A stretch of 64,000 nt of DNA from positions 1-64,000 of the forward strand of contig CAJOGX010000004.1 of the NCBI GenBank assembly GCA_905234175.1. Direction: 5' to 3'. The notes beneath the pieces were generated by a model, which had not been told where the DNA came from, made no database searches, and saw only the letters and a program-made list of their open reading frames with translations. A program made the position numbers and the translations under genes. This DNA comes from an uncultured Selenomonadaceae bacterium (lineage in GTDB: Bacteria > Bacillota > Negativicutes > Selenomonadales > Selenomonadaceae). Positions within the stretch are counted from its first letter, which is position 1, and each line of letters starts with the position of its first letter. Positions 17,609 through 28,315 of the stretch are shown piece after piece.

Positions 17609-20533
17609 ATGAATCTGAAAATTAACGACGAATGCCACGGTTTCCGCCTCAGCAAAATTTCCGAGATCGCCGAAATCAGCGCGAACGCGTACGAATTTGA
17701 ACACCTTAAAACCGGCGCCCGCCTTTTCTACGTGGCTGCCGACGACGACAACAAAGTTTTCTACATCGGCTTCCGCACGCCGCCCAAAGACGATACCGGC
17801 GTTGCTCATATCGTCGAGCACTCCACGCTTTGCGGCTCCAGAAAATATCCGCTGAAAGAACCCTTCGTCGAACTTGTCAAGGGCTCGCTCAACACTTTTC
17901 TGAACGCAATGACTTACCCCGACAAAACCGTTTACCCCGTCGCCAGCCGCAACGCCAAAGATTTCCGCAACCTCGAAGACGTTTACCTAGACGCCGTTTT
18001 CAACCCCGCCATGCTCACCACGCCCGAAATTCTCCTGCAGGAAGGCTGGCACTACGAAATTGAAAATCCCGACGCGCCTTTGACTTACAGCGGCGTCGTC
18101 CTCAACGAAATGCGCGGCGCTTTCTCTTCGCCCGAAGATATTCTCAGCCGCAAAACTCTCCACGAACTTTTCCCCGACAACTGCTACGGCTTTGAATCCG
18201 GCGGCGACCCCGACGCTATCCCCAGCCTCACGCAGGAAGATTTCGCCGCCTTCCACCAGAAATTTTACCACCCCTCCAACAGCTACATTTACCTCTACGG
18301 CGACGTTGACATTGACGAGCAGCTGGAATATCTCGACCGCGAATATCTTTCCAAATTTGACAAAATCGAAGTCGACAGCGAAATTGCGAACCAGCCGCCC
18401 TTCGCTGAAATGAAGCGCGTCGAAGATTTTTACCCAATCGGCGACGAAGAATCTGCTGACGAAAAAACTTTCATCTCCCTGAATTTTTTAGTCGGCGACG
18501 TGACTGATTCAACTACGATTCTCGGTCTGGAAATTCTCAACCACGCGCTTTTCACGACGCCCGCCGCCCCGCTCAAAAAAGCTATCCTCGATTCAACGCT
18601 CGGCAAGGACGTTGATTCAAGCATGGACGAAGATTTACGCCAGCCGCCCTTCAGCATCGTGCTCAACGGCTCCGAACCCGACCGCGCTGATAAATTCTGC
18701 GAACTCGTCACCAGCGAAATGAAAAAGCTCGTCGCGCAGGGTATCGATAAAACTCTCCTCGAAGCCTCTGTCAGCCTGCTTGAGTTCCGCCTCCGCGAAG
18801 CCGATTTCGGTCTTGCGCCAAAAGGTCTGATTTACGGCCTGCGCAGTTTGAGAACCTGGCTCTACGGCGGCGACCCCACCGTTTATTTCCGCTATGAAGA
18901 CGATTTGAAAACTGTCAAGAACGGGCTGAACTCCGGCTACTTTGAAAATCTCCTGCAGAAATATTTTATCGACAACCCGCACAAAGTTTTGATTACGCTC
19001 GCGCCCAGCAGAACCGTCGCTAAGGAACGCGAAAGCGCTCAGACCGCCAGGCTCGCCGAAATTAAATCCAAAATGTCCGCCGAAGAAATTGCCCGCGTTA
19101 TCGAGACCACGAAGAATTTGAAAATCCGCCAGCAAAGCCCCGAAACTCCCGAAGCCCTTGAGACAATTCCTATCATAAAAATTTCCGACATTCGCAAGGA
19201 CGCTGAAGTTTTGCCGCTGACTTTCCGCGACCTCGACGGCACGCGCATTCTTTTCAGCAACGTCGACACTCACGGGATAATTTACCTCACGTTTTATTTT
19301 GACGCCCTTAAAGTTCCCCAACGCAAAATTTTCTACGCCTTCCTTCTTAACGAACTCCTCGGCCGCGTCGATACCAAAAGACATTCCTACGACGACCTCG
19401 CCAACCTCGTCAACCTGAACATTGGCGGTTTCGGCTCCGCTCTGCACGCCGACGCGAAAAGCGGCGACCCCAACGCTTTTCAGCCGCGCCTGAAAGTTTA
19501 CGCCAAAGCCCTCAGCTCCAAAATTCCGGCGATGAGCGAAATTCTCAGCGAAATTTTTACCGAGTCGATTTTCACAAATAAGAAACGCCTGCGCGAAATT
19601 ATTGAGGAAGAAAAAATCGGAATCGAACTCAGCCTGCAGTCGAGCGCCGTCATGATTATCGCCGCGCGTGTCGCCTCGTACCTGTCGCCCGCCGGTGCCT
19701 ACAACGACGCCGCAATTTTGCCTTTCTACGAATTTCTGAAAGACCTGCTGGCGAACTTCGACGAAAAATTTGACGAGCTTGTTGACGAACTCAACGGCGT
19801 TTATAACCGCCTGCTCAACCGCAACGGCTTAATCGTCAGCGTCACGGCGACGGGTGAACTTTACAGCCAGTTCCTACCGCACTTCAAAAAAATTATCAAG
19901 TCCCTGCCCGTTGACGAATACGATAAAGTTGACTACGATTTCCCGCTGGTCGCGCAGAACGAGGGGCTTTACTCTCAAAGCCGCGTGCAGTACGTCGGCA
20001 AGGGCGCGAACTTCCTCAGGCTCGGCTACGAATATTCCGGCGCGCTCAGCGTCCTCGAACACATTCTGCGCTACGAATATTTCTGGACGAAAATCCGCGT
20101 GCAGGGCGGCGCTTACGGCGCATTCGTCAACTTCACACGCACCGGCAACGCTTTCTTCGGCTCCTACCGCGACCCCAATCTTCAGAAGACGCTCGACGTT
20201 TTTGACGGCGCCGCTGACTTTCTCCGCAGCTTCGACGTGTCCGACCGCGAAATGGACAAGTACGTTATCGGCACGATGAGCAAAATCGATAAGCCGCTGA
20301 CGCCCTCGCTCAAAGGGCAGGTTGCCGCTGATTTTTGTCTGAGAGGAATCACTTACGACGACCGGCAGAAAGCCCGCGACGAAATTTTGAGCACGCGCCA
20401 GAAAGACATTCGCGCGCTCGCTGAACTCGTCGAAGCCTGCATGAAGGAAAATAATATCTGCGTCTTCGGCAACGAAAATGTTTTAAAAGATAACGCCGCG
20501 ATTTTCAGGAGCATTAAACCGGCGATTAAGTAA
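17609..20533 (+). CDS. M16C-family zinc metalloprotease (presequence-protease type)
   Basis: This 974-residue protease of the insulinase family, PreP/SYP1 branch, has the inverted zinc motif HIVEH at 67-71 with a downstream glutamate in LEDVYLDAVF. The usual four-domain chain length includes a second, catalytically silent M16 half. Homologues degrade short unfolded peptides inside a closed chamber. There is no signal peptide, so it is cytoplasmic. ATG 17609 has GGGAG upstream; an open frame further 5' has no site. It heads a run of closely spaced plus-strand genes (hydrolase, dapA, aquaporin, secreted protein). Codon use is rich in C-ending codons, as in gyrB. Confidence 0.92.
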   Translation: MNLKINDECHGFRLSKISEIAEISANAYEFEHLKTGARLFYVAADDDNKVFYIGFRTPPKDDTGVAHIVEHSTLCGSRKYPLKEPFVELVKGSLNTFLNAMTYPDKTVYPVASRNAKDFRNLEDVYLDAVFNPAMLTTPEILLQEGWHYEIENPDAPLTYSGVVLNEMRGAFSSPEDILSRKTLHELFPDNCYGFESGGDPDAIPSLTQEDFAAFHQKFYHPSNSYIYLYGDVDIDEQLEYLDREYLSKFDKIEVDSEIANQPPFAEMKRVEDFYPIGDEESADEKTFISLNFLVGDVTDSTTILGLEILNHALFTTPAAPLKKAILDSTLGKDVDSSMDEDLRQPPFSIVLNGSEPDRADKFCELVTSEMKKLVAQGIDKTLLEASVSLLEFRLREADFGLAPKGLIYGLRSLRTWLYGGDPTVYFRYEDDLKTVKNGLNSGYFENLLQKYFIDNPHKVLITLAPSRTVAKERESAQTARLAEIKSKMSAEEIARVIETTKNLKIRQQSPETPEALETIPIIKISDIRKDAEVLPLTFRDLDGTRILFSNVDTHGIIYLTFYFDALKVPQRKIFYAFLLNELLGRVDTKRHSYDDLANLVNLNIGGFGSALHADAKSGDPNAFQPRLKVYAKALSSKIPAMSEILSEIFTESIFTNKKRLREIIEEEKIGIELSLQSSAVMIIAARVASYLSPAGAYNDAAILPFYEFLKDLLANFDEKFDELVDELNGVYNRLLNRNGLIVSVTATGELYSQFLPHFKKIIKSLPVDEYDKVDYDFPLVAQNEGLYSQSRVQYVGKGANFLRLGYEYSGALSVLEHILRYEYFWTKIRVQGGAYGAFVNFTRTGNAFFGSYRDPNLQKTLDVFDGAADFLRSFDVSDREMDKYVIGTMSKIDKPLTPSLKGQVAADFCLRGITYDDRQKARDEILSTRQKDIRALAELVEACMKENNICVFGNENVLKDNAAIFRSIKPAIK

Positions 20534-20544
20534 GGAGTTTTACC

Positions 20545-21450
20545 GTGAAGAAAAAAATTCTGGCGGGGATTTTGAGCCTCAGCCTGCTTTGCAGCGGGAC
20601 GGCTGACGCGGCGCGATATTTCATGCAGTACGACGCGAAGGGCGCCAAAACTCCCTACGGCGACAACGTCAAGGCGGGTAGCTACGTGCAGACGGCGGAC
20701 GCGAAACTTTACTACGAAATTTACGGGCAGGGCGCGCCGATTTTAGTTCTGCACGGCGGCGGCGTCGGAAGTCCTTACGAACTTGGAAAAATTCTCGACG
20801 AGCTCAAAAAAAAGCACCGAATTATTGTCATGTCGACGCGCGGGCACGGCCGTTCCGAAATTGGTCACACGCCGCTTACTTACAGGCAGAAAGCCGATGA
20901 CGCAATGGCGGTTCTGAACGCCACGGTTGACGAGTCGGTTACGATTCTGGGTTTCAGCGACGGCGCGTACACCGCCTACGAAATTGCCGCGCTCTACCCT
21001 GAGCACGTCGACAAAATCATAGCGATTGGCGCTGGCACGCTGGAGGCTGGCTTTTTCAGCGGCGAAATGAGCGTTGACGGTCTCGCGCAGATTGACGCGG
21101 AATTTGTCGCGTACGAAAAAAGTATCATGCCGGAACCCGAACGCTGGCAGGAATTTTGCAACAGCTACATGAAATTCTGGAGCGAAATGAGCGTCGGCGA
21201 AGAAACTTTCAGCGCGATTAAATGTCCCACGCTGCTGATTGTCGGCGACGAAGACGACCACGCGCCGGTTGCAACGGTACTGGCGGCTCACCAGCTCATA
21301 GAAAATTCGCGGCTGTGCGTCGTACCGAAGGCGTGGCACTCGGCGTTTCTCGACAACTTCGACGTGACGTGGGCGGCGATAAAACAGTTCGTAAACGCGC
21401 CGCTCGAAACTTTGACGCCCAGCAAAAAAATTGAGCTCAATTCAAGATAG
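20545..21450 (+). CDS. Secreted alpha/beta-hydrolase
   Basis: This 301-residue exported protein has a signal peptide (MKKKILAGILSLSLLCSG, cleavage near ADAA). Its alpha/beta-hydrolase core has the oxyanion LHGGGVGS, the nucleophile elbow GFSDGAY, an aspartate in GDEDDHAP and a histidine in KAWHSAFL. The pattern fits small-molecule esterases or epoxide-hydrolase-like enzymes; the substrate is not predictable. The GTG start follows AAGGAG by 7 bases. It lies 11 bases after the M16 gene and 11 before dapA, so it is in the same operon. Confidence 0.85.
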   Translation: MKKKILAGILSLSLLCSGTADAARYFMQYDAKGAKTPYGDNVKAGSYVQTADAKLYYEIYGQGAPILVLHGGGVGSPYELGKILDELKKKHRIIVMSTRGHGRSEIGHTPLTYRQKADDAMAVLNATVDESVTILGFSDGAYTAYEIAALYPEHVDKIIAIGAGTLEAGFFSGEMSVDGLAQIDAEFVAYEKSIMPEPERWQEFCNSYMKFWSEMSVGEETFSAIKCPTLLIVGDEDDHAPVATVLAAHQLIENSRLCVVPKAWHSAFLDNFDVTWAAIKQFVNAPLETLTPSKKIELNSR

Positions 21451-21461
21451 GAGATTTTTTT

Positions 21462-22361
21462 ATGAAGAGAACGATTTTTACCGGCGCGGGCGTGGCGATT
21501 GTCACCCCGTTCGACGAAAACAACAAAATTAATTTTGCGGAGCTCGGTCGCATTATCGACAACCAGATTGCTGAGGGCACCGACGCGATTGTTATAACCG
21601 GCACGACCGGCGAGAGCGCGACGCTCAGCGACGAGGAACACAAGGCGGCGATAAAATTTGCCGTTGAGCACACGAATAAGCGCATTCCTGTCGTGGCGGG
21701 CACCGGCTCCAACGACACGGATTACGCAATTCAGCTTTCGCAGTACGCCGAAAAGGTCGGCGCTGACGGTCTGCTTCTGGTCACGCCGTACTATAACAAG
21801 TGCACGCAAAACGGACTTGTTGCGCACTACATGAAAATCGCCGACAGCGTCAGCATTCCGATGATTATTTACAATGTGCCCAGCCGCACCGGCGTCAATG
21901 TCAGACCGGAAACTTACGCGAAACTTGCGCAGCACAAAAATATTGTGGCGGCGAAGGAGGCCAGCGGCGATTTATCGGCGATTCTCAGAACGCGCAGGCT
22001 TTGCGGCGACGACCTGACAATTTATTCCGGCAACGACGATCAGATTATCCCGATTCTGTCGATTGGCGGCAGGGGCGTCATTTCGGTTTTGTCGAACGTG
22101 GCGCCGAAGGACACGCATTTGATTTGCCAGCTGTACTTTGAAGGTAAAGTTGAGGCGGCGGCGAAACTTCAGATAGACTACAGCGATTTGGTCGACGCGC
22201 TTTTCTGCGAGGTAAACCCAATTCCGGTAAAGGCGGCGATGAATTTGCTGGGCTGGAACGTCGGCGCGGTACGAATGCCGCTTTCAGAAATTGAGCCGAA
22301 AAATTTGGAAGTGGTTCGCGCGGCGCTGGCAAATCACAAATTATTGGAGGTTGCAAAATGA
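21462..22361 (+). CDS. dapA: 4-hydroxy-tetrahydrodipicolinate synthase
   Basis: This enzyme condenses pyruvate with aspartate semialdehyde in the first committed step of diaminopimelate and lysine synthesis. The 299-residue chain has the GTTGE motif (48-52), the tyrosine of IIYNVPSRTG (Y137) and the Schiff-base lysine in AAKEASGD (K165), all expected for DapA. The length is typical. It overlaps the aquaporin gene by four bases (ATGA), indicating coupling. Other N-acetylneuraminate-lyase-family members share the fold, but the PSRTG and GTTGE motifs support DapA. Confidence 0.94.
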   Translation: MKRTIFTGAGVAIVTPFDENNKINFAELGRIIDNQIAEGTDAIVITGTTGESATLSDEEHKAAIKFAVEHTNKRIPVVAGTGSNDTDYAIQLSQYAEKVGADGLLLVTPYYNKCTQNGLVAHYMKIADSVSIPMIIYNVPSRTGVNVRPETYAKLAQHKNIVAAKEASGDLSAILRTRRLCGDDLTIYSGNDDQIIPILSIGGRGVISVLSNVAPKDTHLICQLYFEGKVEAAAKLQIDYSDLVDALFCEVNPIPVKAAMNLLGWNVGAVRMPLSEIEPKNLEVVRAALANHKLLEVAK

Positions 22362-23041
22362 AAAAATATGTCGCCGAGTGTATCGGCACAATGACGCTGG
22401 TATTTCTGGGTTGCGGCACGGCGATGCTCGTCGGCTGCGACGCGGTTCTGGGGAGCGGCTACATTCTGACGGCGCTCGCGTTTGGTCTTTCGATTGTGGC
22501 GATGGCGTATTCGATTGGAAATATTTCCGGCTGCCACATTAATCCCGCCGTTTCGCTGGGCGTTCTGCTTAGCGGCAGAATGTCCACGCACGATTTTGTT
22601 TACTACGTTATCGCGCAGTGCATTGGCGCGCTGATTGGCGCTCAACTGCTGGCGTCGATTTTCGTTATGGGCAACGTCCCTGACATGACTGGCGGGCTCG
22701 GCACGAACGGCCTGGCTGGCGTAAACGGAAACGCGGCGGCTGGGCTTCTGGTTGAAGTCGTGCTGACTTTTATTTTCGTGATAAATATTCTGGGCGTGAC
22801 TTCTCCAAAGGCGAATCACGGTTCCTTCGGCGGACTGATTATCGGTCTGACGCTGGTCGGCGTGCATATTCTGGGAATTGGCCTGACGGGCACTTCGGTA
22901 AATCCTGCGCGAAGTTTCGGCCCTGCGATTGTCTCGCTGGCTGGCGGAAATGCCGCGCCGTTCGAGTGCCTGCCGGTCTTTATCGTTGGTCCGCTGATTG
23001 GTGCTGCGCTTGCCGCTCTCGTTTACCGCGCGCTTGAATAA
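22358..23041 (+). CDS. Aquaporin (MIP family, AqpZ/AqpM-like)
   Basis: This 227-residue channel has six transmembrane helices and two half-helices carrying the NPA signatures GCHINPAVSLG (around 60) and SVNPARSFGPA (around 180). The ARSFGPA ending and the short loops point to the water-selective AqpZ/AqpM side rather than a glycerol facilitator. It starts within the dapA stop (ATGA overlap), an unusual partner for dapA. It would equalise osmotic water flow across the cytoplasmic membrane. Confidence 0.9.
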   Translation: MKKYVAECIGTMTLVFLGCGTAMLVGCDAVLGSGYILTALAFGLSIVAMAYSIGNISGCHINPAVSLGVLLSGRMSTHDFVYYVIAQCIGALIGAQLLASIFVMGNVPDMTGGLGTNGLAGVNGNAAAGLLVEVVLTFIFVINILGVTSPKANHGSFGGLIIGLTLVGVHILGIGLTGTSVNPARSFGPAIVSLAGGNAAPFECLPVFIVGPLIGAALAALVYRALE

Positions 23042-23054
23042 CGGAGGTTTAGTT

Positions 23055-23615
23055 ATGAAAAAAATTTTATGCTCGCTGATTATGCTGGCGGCGCTACTGA
23101 TTTCCACGACGGCGCTGGCCGCCTACAAGGAAACTCTCACTGAGGGCGCAGATTTGGGCGCGATTAAACGCCTTGCCGTCGCGCTGCCGGATTACTACCG
23201 CACGGAAATTGTGGAGCCGGAGTTCGACGATTTCATTCAGATAATTTTCGACGCCAGCAAATCTTCCCGCCTGTACGTCATTTCCTACGACGAAATTGCC
23301 GCCAGCATTCAGCGCGATACCGGCGTTGACATCAAGGCGCTGGACGCCGTGGAGTCGCGCAGGGTTTACGAAGAAAATATTTCCAAGTACGCAGACGCCG
23401 CCCTCCGCGTGAGCGTCGCCAACAATCCTAAAAAAGTTCAGTTCCTCTTTGAAGTGCAGAACGTCACCGACGGCGAGCCGCTGTACATTCTCACGACGCA
23501 GAGCGGTTCAATCGGCAAAAATTCCAAAGACTACCTCAAGGCGTGCGAAGAATTTTACAGCCGCTTCGGCTCGGCTATTGATAAATATCTCAAGGACGCG
23601 AAGAAGAAAAAATAA
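23055..23615 (+). CDS. Secreted protein of unknown function
   Basis: This 186-residue exported protein has a signal peptide (MKKILCSLIMLAALLIST, cleavage after ALA). The mature part is acidic in the middle and ends in a lysine cluster (KDAKKKK). It contains the pattern RLAVALPDYYRTE, SRLYVISYDEIAASI and ADAALRVSVANNP, which recalls periplasmic or envelope proteins that build an alpha/beta domain, but I do not recognise a family. CGGAGG precedes ATG 23055. It is the last gene of the M16-dapA-aquaporin run. Its last 26 bases overlap the convergent ferredoxin gene. Confidence 0.75.
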   Translation: MKKILCSLIMLAALLISTTALAAYKETLTEGADLGAIKRLAVALPDYYRTEIVEPEFDDFIQIIFDASKSSRLYVISYDEIAASIQRDTGVDIKALDAVESRRVYEENISKYADAALRVSVANNPKKVQFLFEVQNVTDGEPLYILTTQSGSIGKNSKDYLKACEEFYSRFGSAIDKYLKDAKKKK

Positions 23616-23781
23616 TTTTCAGCGCGCCAGTGGGACAAATTTCAGCAATGCTCGCCCAATCTTCCTCGCGCGTCTCGTCTAAAATAATTTTCCCGCGCTC
23701 AAGCAAAATCCCGCCGCATTCAGATTCGCTCGCGCAGGCGCCGCACTTCACGCAGATTTTTTCGTTGTAAATAATTTCCAT
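23590..23781 (-). CDS. Small divergent 4Fe-4S ferredoxin-like protein
   Basis: This 63-residue protein has one likely [4Fe-4S] site: ICVKCGACASESECGG supplies cysteines and EICPTGALKI supplies the CP cysteine. Spacing between the third and fourth cysteines of the first cluster is longer than in classic ferredoxins. The start ATG at 23781 directly follows the T-run of the groEL terminator, so its ribosome binding site would have to come from the terminator's own 3' arm (CGGGGC). It could be expressed by read-through from groEL. The 3' end overlaps the lysine-rich tail of the convergent secreted-protein gene. Confidence 0.65.
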   Translation of the reverse strand: MEIIYNEKICVKCGACASESECGGILLERGKIILDETREEDWASIAEICPTGALKIIFSSSRP

Positions 23782-23811
23782 AAAAAAACGCCCCGACAAG
23801 TTCATCGGGGC
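23782..23811 (-). terminator. Rho-independent terminator of groES-groEL
   Basis: On the minus strand GCCCCGA and TCGGGGC form a perfect 7-bp stem with an 8-base loop followed by G and seven T residues. It lies 30 bases after the groEL stop and ends exactly at the start codon of the ferredoxin-like gene. Confidence 0.85.
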
Positions 23812-23841
23812 TTAAATTTTTATCTGAGCGTTAAAATTTTT

Positions 23842-25494
<1,653 letters not shown>

Positions 25495-25776
25495 TTAAGC
25501 GATAGCAAGAACGTCGCTTTCGCGGATAACGAGATATTCCTTGTCGTCGATTTTGATTTCGCTGCCCGCGTATTTATTGAAGATAACTTCGTCGCCGACT
25601 TTGACTTCGGGCTCAAGGCGCGTGCCGTTGTCGAGGACTTTGCCTTTGCCGACGGCCACGACTTTGCCCTTTTGCGGTTTTTCTTTGGAAGTTTCGGGCA
25701 TGATAATACCGCTTTTAGTTTTGAGTTCGACTTCGGCGACTTCGATTATGATTCTGTCACCCAATGGTTTTACCAT
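25495..25776 (-). CDS. groES: Co-chaperonin GroES
   Basis: This 93-residue co-chaperonin forms the heptameric lid for GroEL. The conserved N terminus [14 protein letters not shown], the mobile loop [14 protein letters not shown] and VVAVGKGK are visible. GGGAGG precedes the ATG. It is the first gene of the groESL operon. No CIRCE inverted repeat (TTAGCACTC-N9-GAGTGCTAA) is seen between the promoter and the start, so HrcA control at this site is not supported. Confidence 0.97.
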   Translation of the reverse strand: MVKPLGDRIIIEVAEVELKTKSGIIMPETSKEKPQKGKVVAVGKGKVLDNGTRLEPEVKVGDEVIFNKYAGSEIKIDDKEYLVIRESDVLAIA

Positions 25777-25815
25777 AGATTTTTAGCCTCCCGTTTGGAA
25801 AATCGATACTTGCGT

Positions 25816-25844
25816 ATAATAATTCCTTTTCGCCAAAAAGTCAA
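25816..25844 (-). promoter_or_regulatory. Promoter of groES-groEL
   Basis: Minus-strand TTGACT (25839-25844), a 17-base spacer and TATTAT (25816-25821) lie 39 bases before groES. This is a near-consensus housekeeping promoter, and no CIRCE operator is visible around it. Confidence 0.75.
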
Positions 25845-26161
25845 CTTTTTTTCGTCAGGCAAAATTGTTATGGCGGGACAAAACGGCGGCGCGGCGGGGA
25901 AAAAAGCTTAAGTTGGATATGAAAATTGACGATAAAGTTTTTGAAGGTAATCAAGTGCCACGAAAAGTTTTTGAGGCAGTGGAAACCCACACAAGGGAAG
26001 AAAGCAAAAACTGCGACAGGCAGGCGGCTTGAAAGATATTGGTAACACGAGCGGTTCTTCAAGTCGTAGCAGCGATTCAATGAAGGAGCGCTTGTCATAA
26101 AAAAAGCAGGCGGGAAGGATACTGCCGAAGAAAAACATTTTAGCCAAGGAGGAATATTAAA
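25845..26161 (+). other. Gene-poor gap before flagellin with two possible tiny reading frames
   Basis: This stretch between the groES promoter and flagellin holds no recognisable gene. Two small overlapping frames are present. ATG 25919 to TGA 26032 gives 37 codons with KVFE repeated exactly ten residues apart (30-base direct repeat at 25934 and 25964). TTG 26029 to TAA 26100 gives 23 codons and overlaps that stop as TTGA. Neither has a good ribosome binding site. Near the end GCCGAAGA resembles a flagellar sigma -10 box, but no TAAA lies 15 bases upstream. AAGGAGGA before flagellin is its ribosome site. Confidence 0.3.
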
Positions 26162-28198
26162 ATGGCAATGGTAGTTAAAAACAATATGAGTGCCGTCACA
26201 ACGCTCAACACGCTGAACAAAAACAGCAGCACGCTGAGCAAAAGTCTGGCGAAAGTTTCCAGCGGTCTGAAAATCGTATCCGCGCAGGATGACGCGTCAG
26301 GCTTTGCAATTTCCGAGCGCATGCGCGTACGTATTCGTTCGCTCGACCAGGCAACTCAAAACTCTCAGAATGGATCCAGCCTGATGAAAACTGCTGAGGG
26401 CGCGCTCGGTAGCACAATCGAAATTCTCAAAACCCTCAAGGAAAAAGCAATCAACGCGGCAACTGATACCAACACCGACGAAGACCGCGCGACGATTCAG
26501 AAGGAAGTCAATCAGCTCGTTGACCAGATTGATGATAACGCGCTTGTCATGTTCAACGGCAAGTACCTCCTTGAAGGCTCCAAAACCCAGTCCGGCGTCC
26601 AGACCTACACGGCTATGACGAACCAGAGCCTCGCGCTTGATACCGTCGGCGACGACAAAATTACTTCGCTCAGAAACCGTAAGGGCGAATTGCTCGAAAT
26701 CAACTCCACGGACAAACTCACCGCGTCCTACGTCAAAAACGGCATGACTTTCAGCACGTCCTACAACGTCGGTAACACCACGCTCAACGATATTTTTGCA
26801 AACCTCAACGCTTTGACTGAATCCCCTGTGTTCGGCACGGCAAAAATCATAAGCGGCGACGACGCAGTTAATCCAATTTACAGCGATATTACCCTGGCGT
26901 CCGGCACAATTCGTTCCGCGTCGCTGGCAGACCTTCGCAAATCTTTCAACGCTGAGCCGAACGCTGATTTCCAGCTTGAACTTGCGGCTATGAACAGCGA
27001 AATTGGTACTTCTCAGCTGGTAGAAAACTTCGCCAGAGTGGAACTTGGCGGCACCGAGACAAATGTTTATACCCAGGTTCGCGACGCTATCATTTCCGAC
27101 TTGACGACGACAATGGCGACGAATACCGGCGTTATTTCCGATTCGGTAACTTTGTCGACCGGCTTTGTGCAGATAACGCATACTGACGGCACTATTGAAA
27201 AAGTTGCGCTCTACAATCCTGGCGGAACTGAAACTCTGGACAACGGCTCAGATTCCTCCTTCGCCAGCGCCGCCGACGCCATTATGGAATACATTGACGA
27301 AAAACTCAAAGACATTCTGGCGAACGGCACTGAAACGAACGTTGACAGCAATACCCTGCTCGGCATTCTGACCAGCCCCAACCTCGTGATTAACATGGGC
27401 GGTCGCGATACCGTCAACGGCGTTGAAACTTCTACCATTGAAAATACAACCACCTTCACCACGGACAGCGCAATTTTCGCAGCGGGCGTTGAAGAAACGG
27501 ACAGCCTGGCGAATTACGCGCAGCGTAAGATCGAATCCATTTACGTCAAGTCCCTCAACAGCCTCGTTATGGCGAATGACAACGTTGGTATCGTTCCGGC
27601 GGACAGCGTAACGAAGACCGTCGACAAGTACAAAGGGCTCACGGTTACGGCGGCTAATGGCGGTTTGAACGGGCAGATTTCCGGTCTGGCTATTAATATA
27701 ACGAACAGCGAAGGGCAAAACCGCAAATCCGTCAACGAGTTCCTCAACGGCTTCAAGACCACGATTTTCGCGGCAAACGAATCCAGCGACCATTCGCTCA
27801 ACATTCACGTTGGCGCGGAAGCTAACCTGTCAATCGCAATCGGCATGATGGATATGCGCGCGGCGGCTCTTGGTCTTAAGGGCACCGACGGCTCCGTTAT
27901 CAGCCTTGCAACGCTCGAACAGGCGAACGCCGCAATTTCCGTCTTTGAAAACGCACTCCAGAAAGCGCTCGACCAGCAGACAACCATTGGCGCAATTCTC
28001 GCCCGCCTCGAATACACCGCAAGCAACCTCACCACTTCCAGTGAGAACGTCCAGGCGGCAGAATCCACAATCCGCGACGCAGATATGGCAAAAGAAATGA
28101 CCGACTACACAAAGAGCAACGTTTTGCTGCAGGCGGCGCAGTCCATGCTCGCGCAGGCAAACCAGAACTCCAGCGCAGTGCTCAGCCTCCTCCAGTAA
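26162..28198 (+). CDS. Flagellin
   Basis: This is the filament protein of the bacterial flagellum. The 678-residue chain has the conserved D0/D1 N terminus (MAMVVKNNMSAVTTLNTLN, then LAKVSSGLKIVSAQDDASGFAISERM) and C terminus (ESTIRDADMAKEM, then NVLLQAAQSMLAQANQNSSAVLSLLQ). Together they form the export signal and the polymerisation coiled coils. The central 400 or so residues are variable, surface-exposed and threonine/asparagine-rich, so the protein is larger than the usual 280-500 residues. It has AAGGAGGA upstream and its own terminator, and no other flagellar gene is nearby. A FliS/FliW or sigma-28 gene is not in the window. Confidence 0.96.
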   Translation: MAMVVKNNMSAVTTLNTLNKNSSTLSKSLAKVSSGLKIVSAQDDASGFAISERMRVRIRSLDQATQNSQNGSSLMKTAEGALGSTIEILKTLKEKAINAATDTNTDEDRATIQKEVNQLVDQIDDNALVMFNGKYLLEGSKTQSGVQTYTAMTNQSLALDTVGDDKITSLRNRKGELLEINSTDKLTASYVKNGMTFSTSYNVGNTTLNDIFANLNALTESPVFGTAKIISGDDAVNPIYSDITLASGTIRSASLADLRKSFNAEPNADFQLELAAMNSEIGTSQLVENFARVELGGTETNVYTQVRDAIISDLTTTMATNTGVISDSVTLSTGFVQITHTDGTIEKVALYNPGGTETLDNGSDSSFASAADAIMEYIDEKLKDILANGTETNVDSNTLLGILTSPNLVINMGGRDTVNGVETSTIENTTTFTTDSAIFAAGVEETDSLANYAQRKIESIYVKSLNSLVMANDNVGIVPADSVTKTVDKYKGLTVTAANGGLNGQISGLAINITNSEGQNRKSVNEFLNGFKTTIFAANESSDHSLNIHVGAEANLSIAIGMMDMRAAALGLKGTDGSVISLATLEQANAAISVFENALQKALDQQTTIGAILARLEYTASNLTTSSENVQAAESTIRDADMAKEMTDYTKSNVLLQAAQSMLAQANQNSSAVLSLLQ

Positions 28199-28241
28199 TC
28201 TCAGCCTCGTCTCTGACGGCGCTACCAACACCATTTATTTC

Positions 28242-28272
28242 TCCCTTGCCCACCGGCAGGGGATTTTTTTTT
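28242..28272 (+). terminator. Rho-independent terminator of flagellin
   Basis: TCCCTTGCC and GGCAGGGGA form a stem around CACC and are followed by nine or more T residues, 43 bases after the flagellin stop. Confidence 0.85.
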
Positions 28273-28315
28273 TGCCGTGAAGAAATTCGCCGGATTTGAC
28301 GATAATTTAGTAGAA

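Noticed and set aside
25777..25860. CIRCE operator upstream of groES
   Set aside because: No TTAGCACTC-N9-GAGTGCTAA or near match is present; only the promoter is seen.
26100..26150. Flagellar sigma-28 promoter before flagellin
   Set aside because: GCCGAAGA resembles the -10 box, but no TAAA lies 15 bases upstream, so the match is too weak to call.
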